From an uncultured Clostridia bacterium (GTDB taxonomy: Bacteria; Bacillota; Clostridia; Oscillospirales; Ruminococcaceae), in contig CANQVE010000002.1 of NCBI GenBank assembly GCA_947627205.1, positions 62,001 to 126,000 of the forward strand: a stretch of DNA of 64,000 nucleotides, in the 5' to 3' direction. The notes below the pieces were generated by a model. It was given only the letters and a program-made list of their open reading frames with translations, ran no database searches and was not told the origin of the DNA. A program made the translations under genes and the position numbers. Below are positions 63,271-64,000 of this stretch, in pieces. How positions within the stretch are numbered: position 1 is the stretch's first letter; each line of letters opens with the position of its first letter.

Positions 63271-64000
63271 TAATTGTTAAACATCTCGGTTTCATTATTG
63301 CCCGAAAGACTGACATTATTCGGAGAAAGCCAATCGTCCTGCGGTCCGCATACAATCCTGGAGAAAATATAAGCGCGGCGCAGACTGAGAACTGCCCGAG
63401 CCTGATAGCTTCCCGAGCGAGTTATCTCAACAGCAAGAGCAGCATCGGGATTTTTTCCGTCAATAAGCGCAAGCGGTATCATAAACGCTTCTGAATAGAC
63501 GTCGGGAAGATAAGCGGGAACAGCGGTTTTAAAGTTTCGTTTAACGCGCTTTCCTGCAGTTTCAACAGCGTTCCGCAAAGAATTTTGTATCCTGAAAGAC
63601 AACTTTCCGCTTTTTGAATACAGTTCTTTTAACATTTCACAGAGCTTTATCCGTTCTTCTTTTTGCGTTTCGGTTTTTATTTTCGGAATAATATCCATTG
63701 CTTCACGAACGTCAAAAAACTGCTCGGAAAGATATTCGGGCGGGAAACGTTCTATATTATCCAAAAACAGCCGTTCATAGTCAACATACATATATTTTGC
63801 GGTATTGAAGATCAGATCTTCGCTGTTTTCAAAATAAACCGCCTGCCGAGGCAGTCTGTCAAACATCTCTCGGATATTTTTGCCCTTGACACTTGAAAAC
63901 GCCGTACAAAATCCCGCAAGTTCATGATCGCCATATTCGTTATACTCAAAAACAGCGTAAATATCGTCGTAATTTTTATCTGCAAGCCCTGTGTTAAATG
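63270..64000 (-). CDS. Unknown protein, N-terminus beyond the window
   Basis: The minus-strand frame is open from the edge to TAA at 63270-63272, at least 243 codons; the methionine at 63866 is internal rather than the start, because sense codons continue to base 64000. The sequence is mostly helical and charged, with MFDRLPRQAVYFEN, REAMDIIPKIKTETQKEE and AVPAYLPDVYSEAF. No family recognised, no membrane segment seen. Confidence 0.7.
   Translation of the reverse strand, partial: FNTGLADKNYDDIYAVFEYNEYGDHELAGFCTAFSSVKGKNIREMFDRLPRQAVYFENSEDLIFNTAKYMYVDYERLFLDNIERFPPEYLSEQFFDVREAMDIIPKIKTETQKEERIKLCEMLKELYSKSGKLSFRIQNSLRNAVETAGKRVKRNFKTAVPAYLPDVYSEAFMIPLALIDGKNPDAALAVEITRSGSYQARAVLSLRRAYIFSRIVCGPQDDWLSPNNVSLSGNNETEMFNN

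Overview
The window looks like the chromosome of a low-to-moderate GC, endospore-lineage Clostridium-type Firmicute, most likely of the Oscillospirales/Ruminococcaceae kind. The reasons are a PolC-type replicative polymerase, the dxr-rseP-ispG-polC gene order, a SigK-type sigma factor remnant, a DUF4364 protein, and strong TTGACA-N17-TATAAT promoters with AGGAGG-like ribosome sites and frequent TTG/GTG starts. No species can be named from the sequence alone. No rRNA, tRNA or CRISPR array was seen.

Layout. 1-6.8 kb: end of dxr, then rseP, ispG and polC. 6.9-15.0 kb: a histidine operon hisZ-G-D-B-H-A-F-(DUF4253)-I-(membrane protein)-E, lacking hisC and histidinol phosphatase. 15.1-20.5 kb: fba, tyrA, a membrane protein, pepF and a soluble degenerate kinase-like sensor. 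20.5-23.1 kb: an OmpR-type regulator/sensor kinase pair flanked by strong hairpins, followed by a 105-nt structured RNA candidate with its own terminator. 23.1-28.0 kb: a 5' fragment of sigK that stops at the codon where the Bacillus subtilis skin element interrupts the gene, then a BirA-controlled birA-bioY-bioB operon and a large serine recombinase of the SpoIVCA kind. 28.0-31.0 kb: a short terminated transcript, a LytTR regulator with an AgrC-like kinase, and a small membrane protein.

31.2-40.9 kb: a minus-strand arginine operon argG-orf-H-C-orf-J-B-D-orf-F with ArgR-like half-sites in front. 40.9-44.6 kb: a divergent operon of an XRE repressor, an ImmA/IrrE-type protease, two M42 aminopeptidases and an acetyltransferase, with a clear autoregulatory operator. 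44.7-52.7 kb: housekeeping genes (tmk, DJ-1-like, 5-formyl-THF cycloligase, mltG, U32, deoC, deoB, GNAT, Mrp-type ATPase, C_GCAxxG_C_C protein). 52.8-56.5 kb: pduL and a Zur-type regulator with a zinc ABC importer. 56.5-57.6 kb: a Xer-type tyrosine recombinase with a 28-bp dif-like site in its leader. 57.8-63.2 kb: an SCP2-domain protein, a GNAT, and the shikimate genes aroB-aroA-(YjbR)-aroC-DUF4364. An unrecognised gene runs off the right edge.

How the parts relate. Most of the window is amino-acid biosynthesis (His, Arg, chorismate, Tyr). Small unknown proteins are embedded in the His and Arg operons. The points most worth following are the split sigK beside a serine recombinase, the 105-nt RNA, the dif-like site at the xer gene, the short transcript shared in 5' sequence with the LytTR neighbourhood, and the XRE-ImmA peptidase operon.
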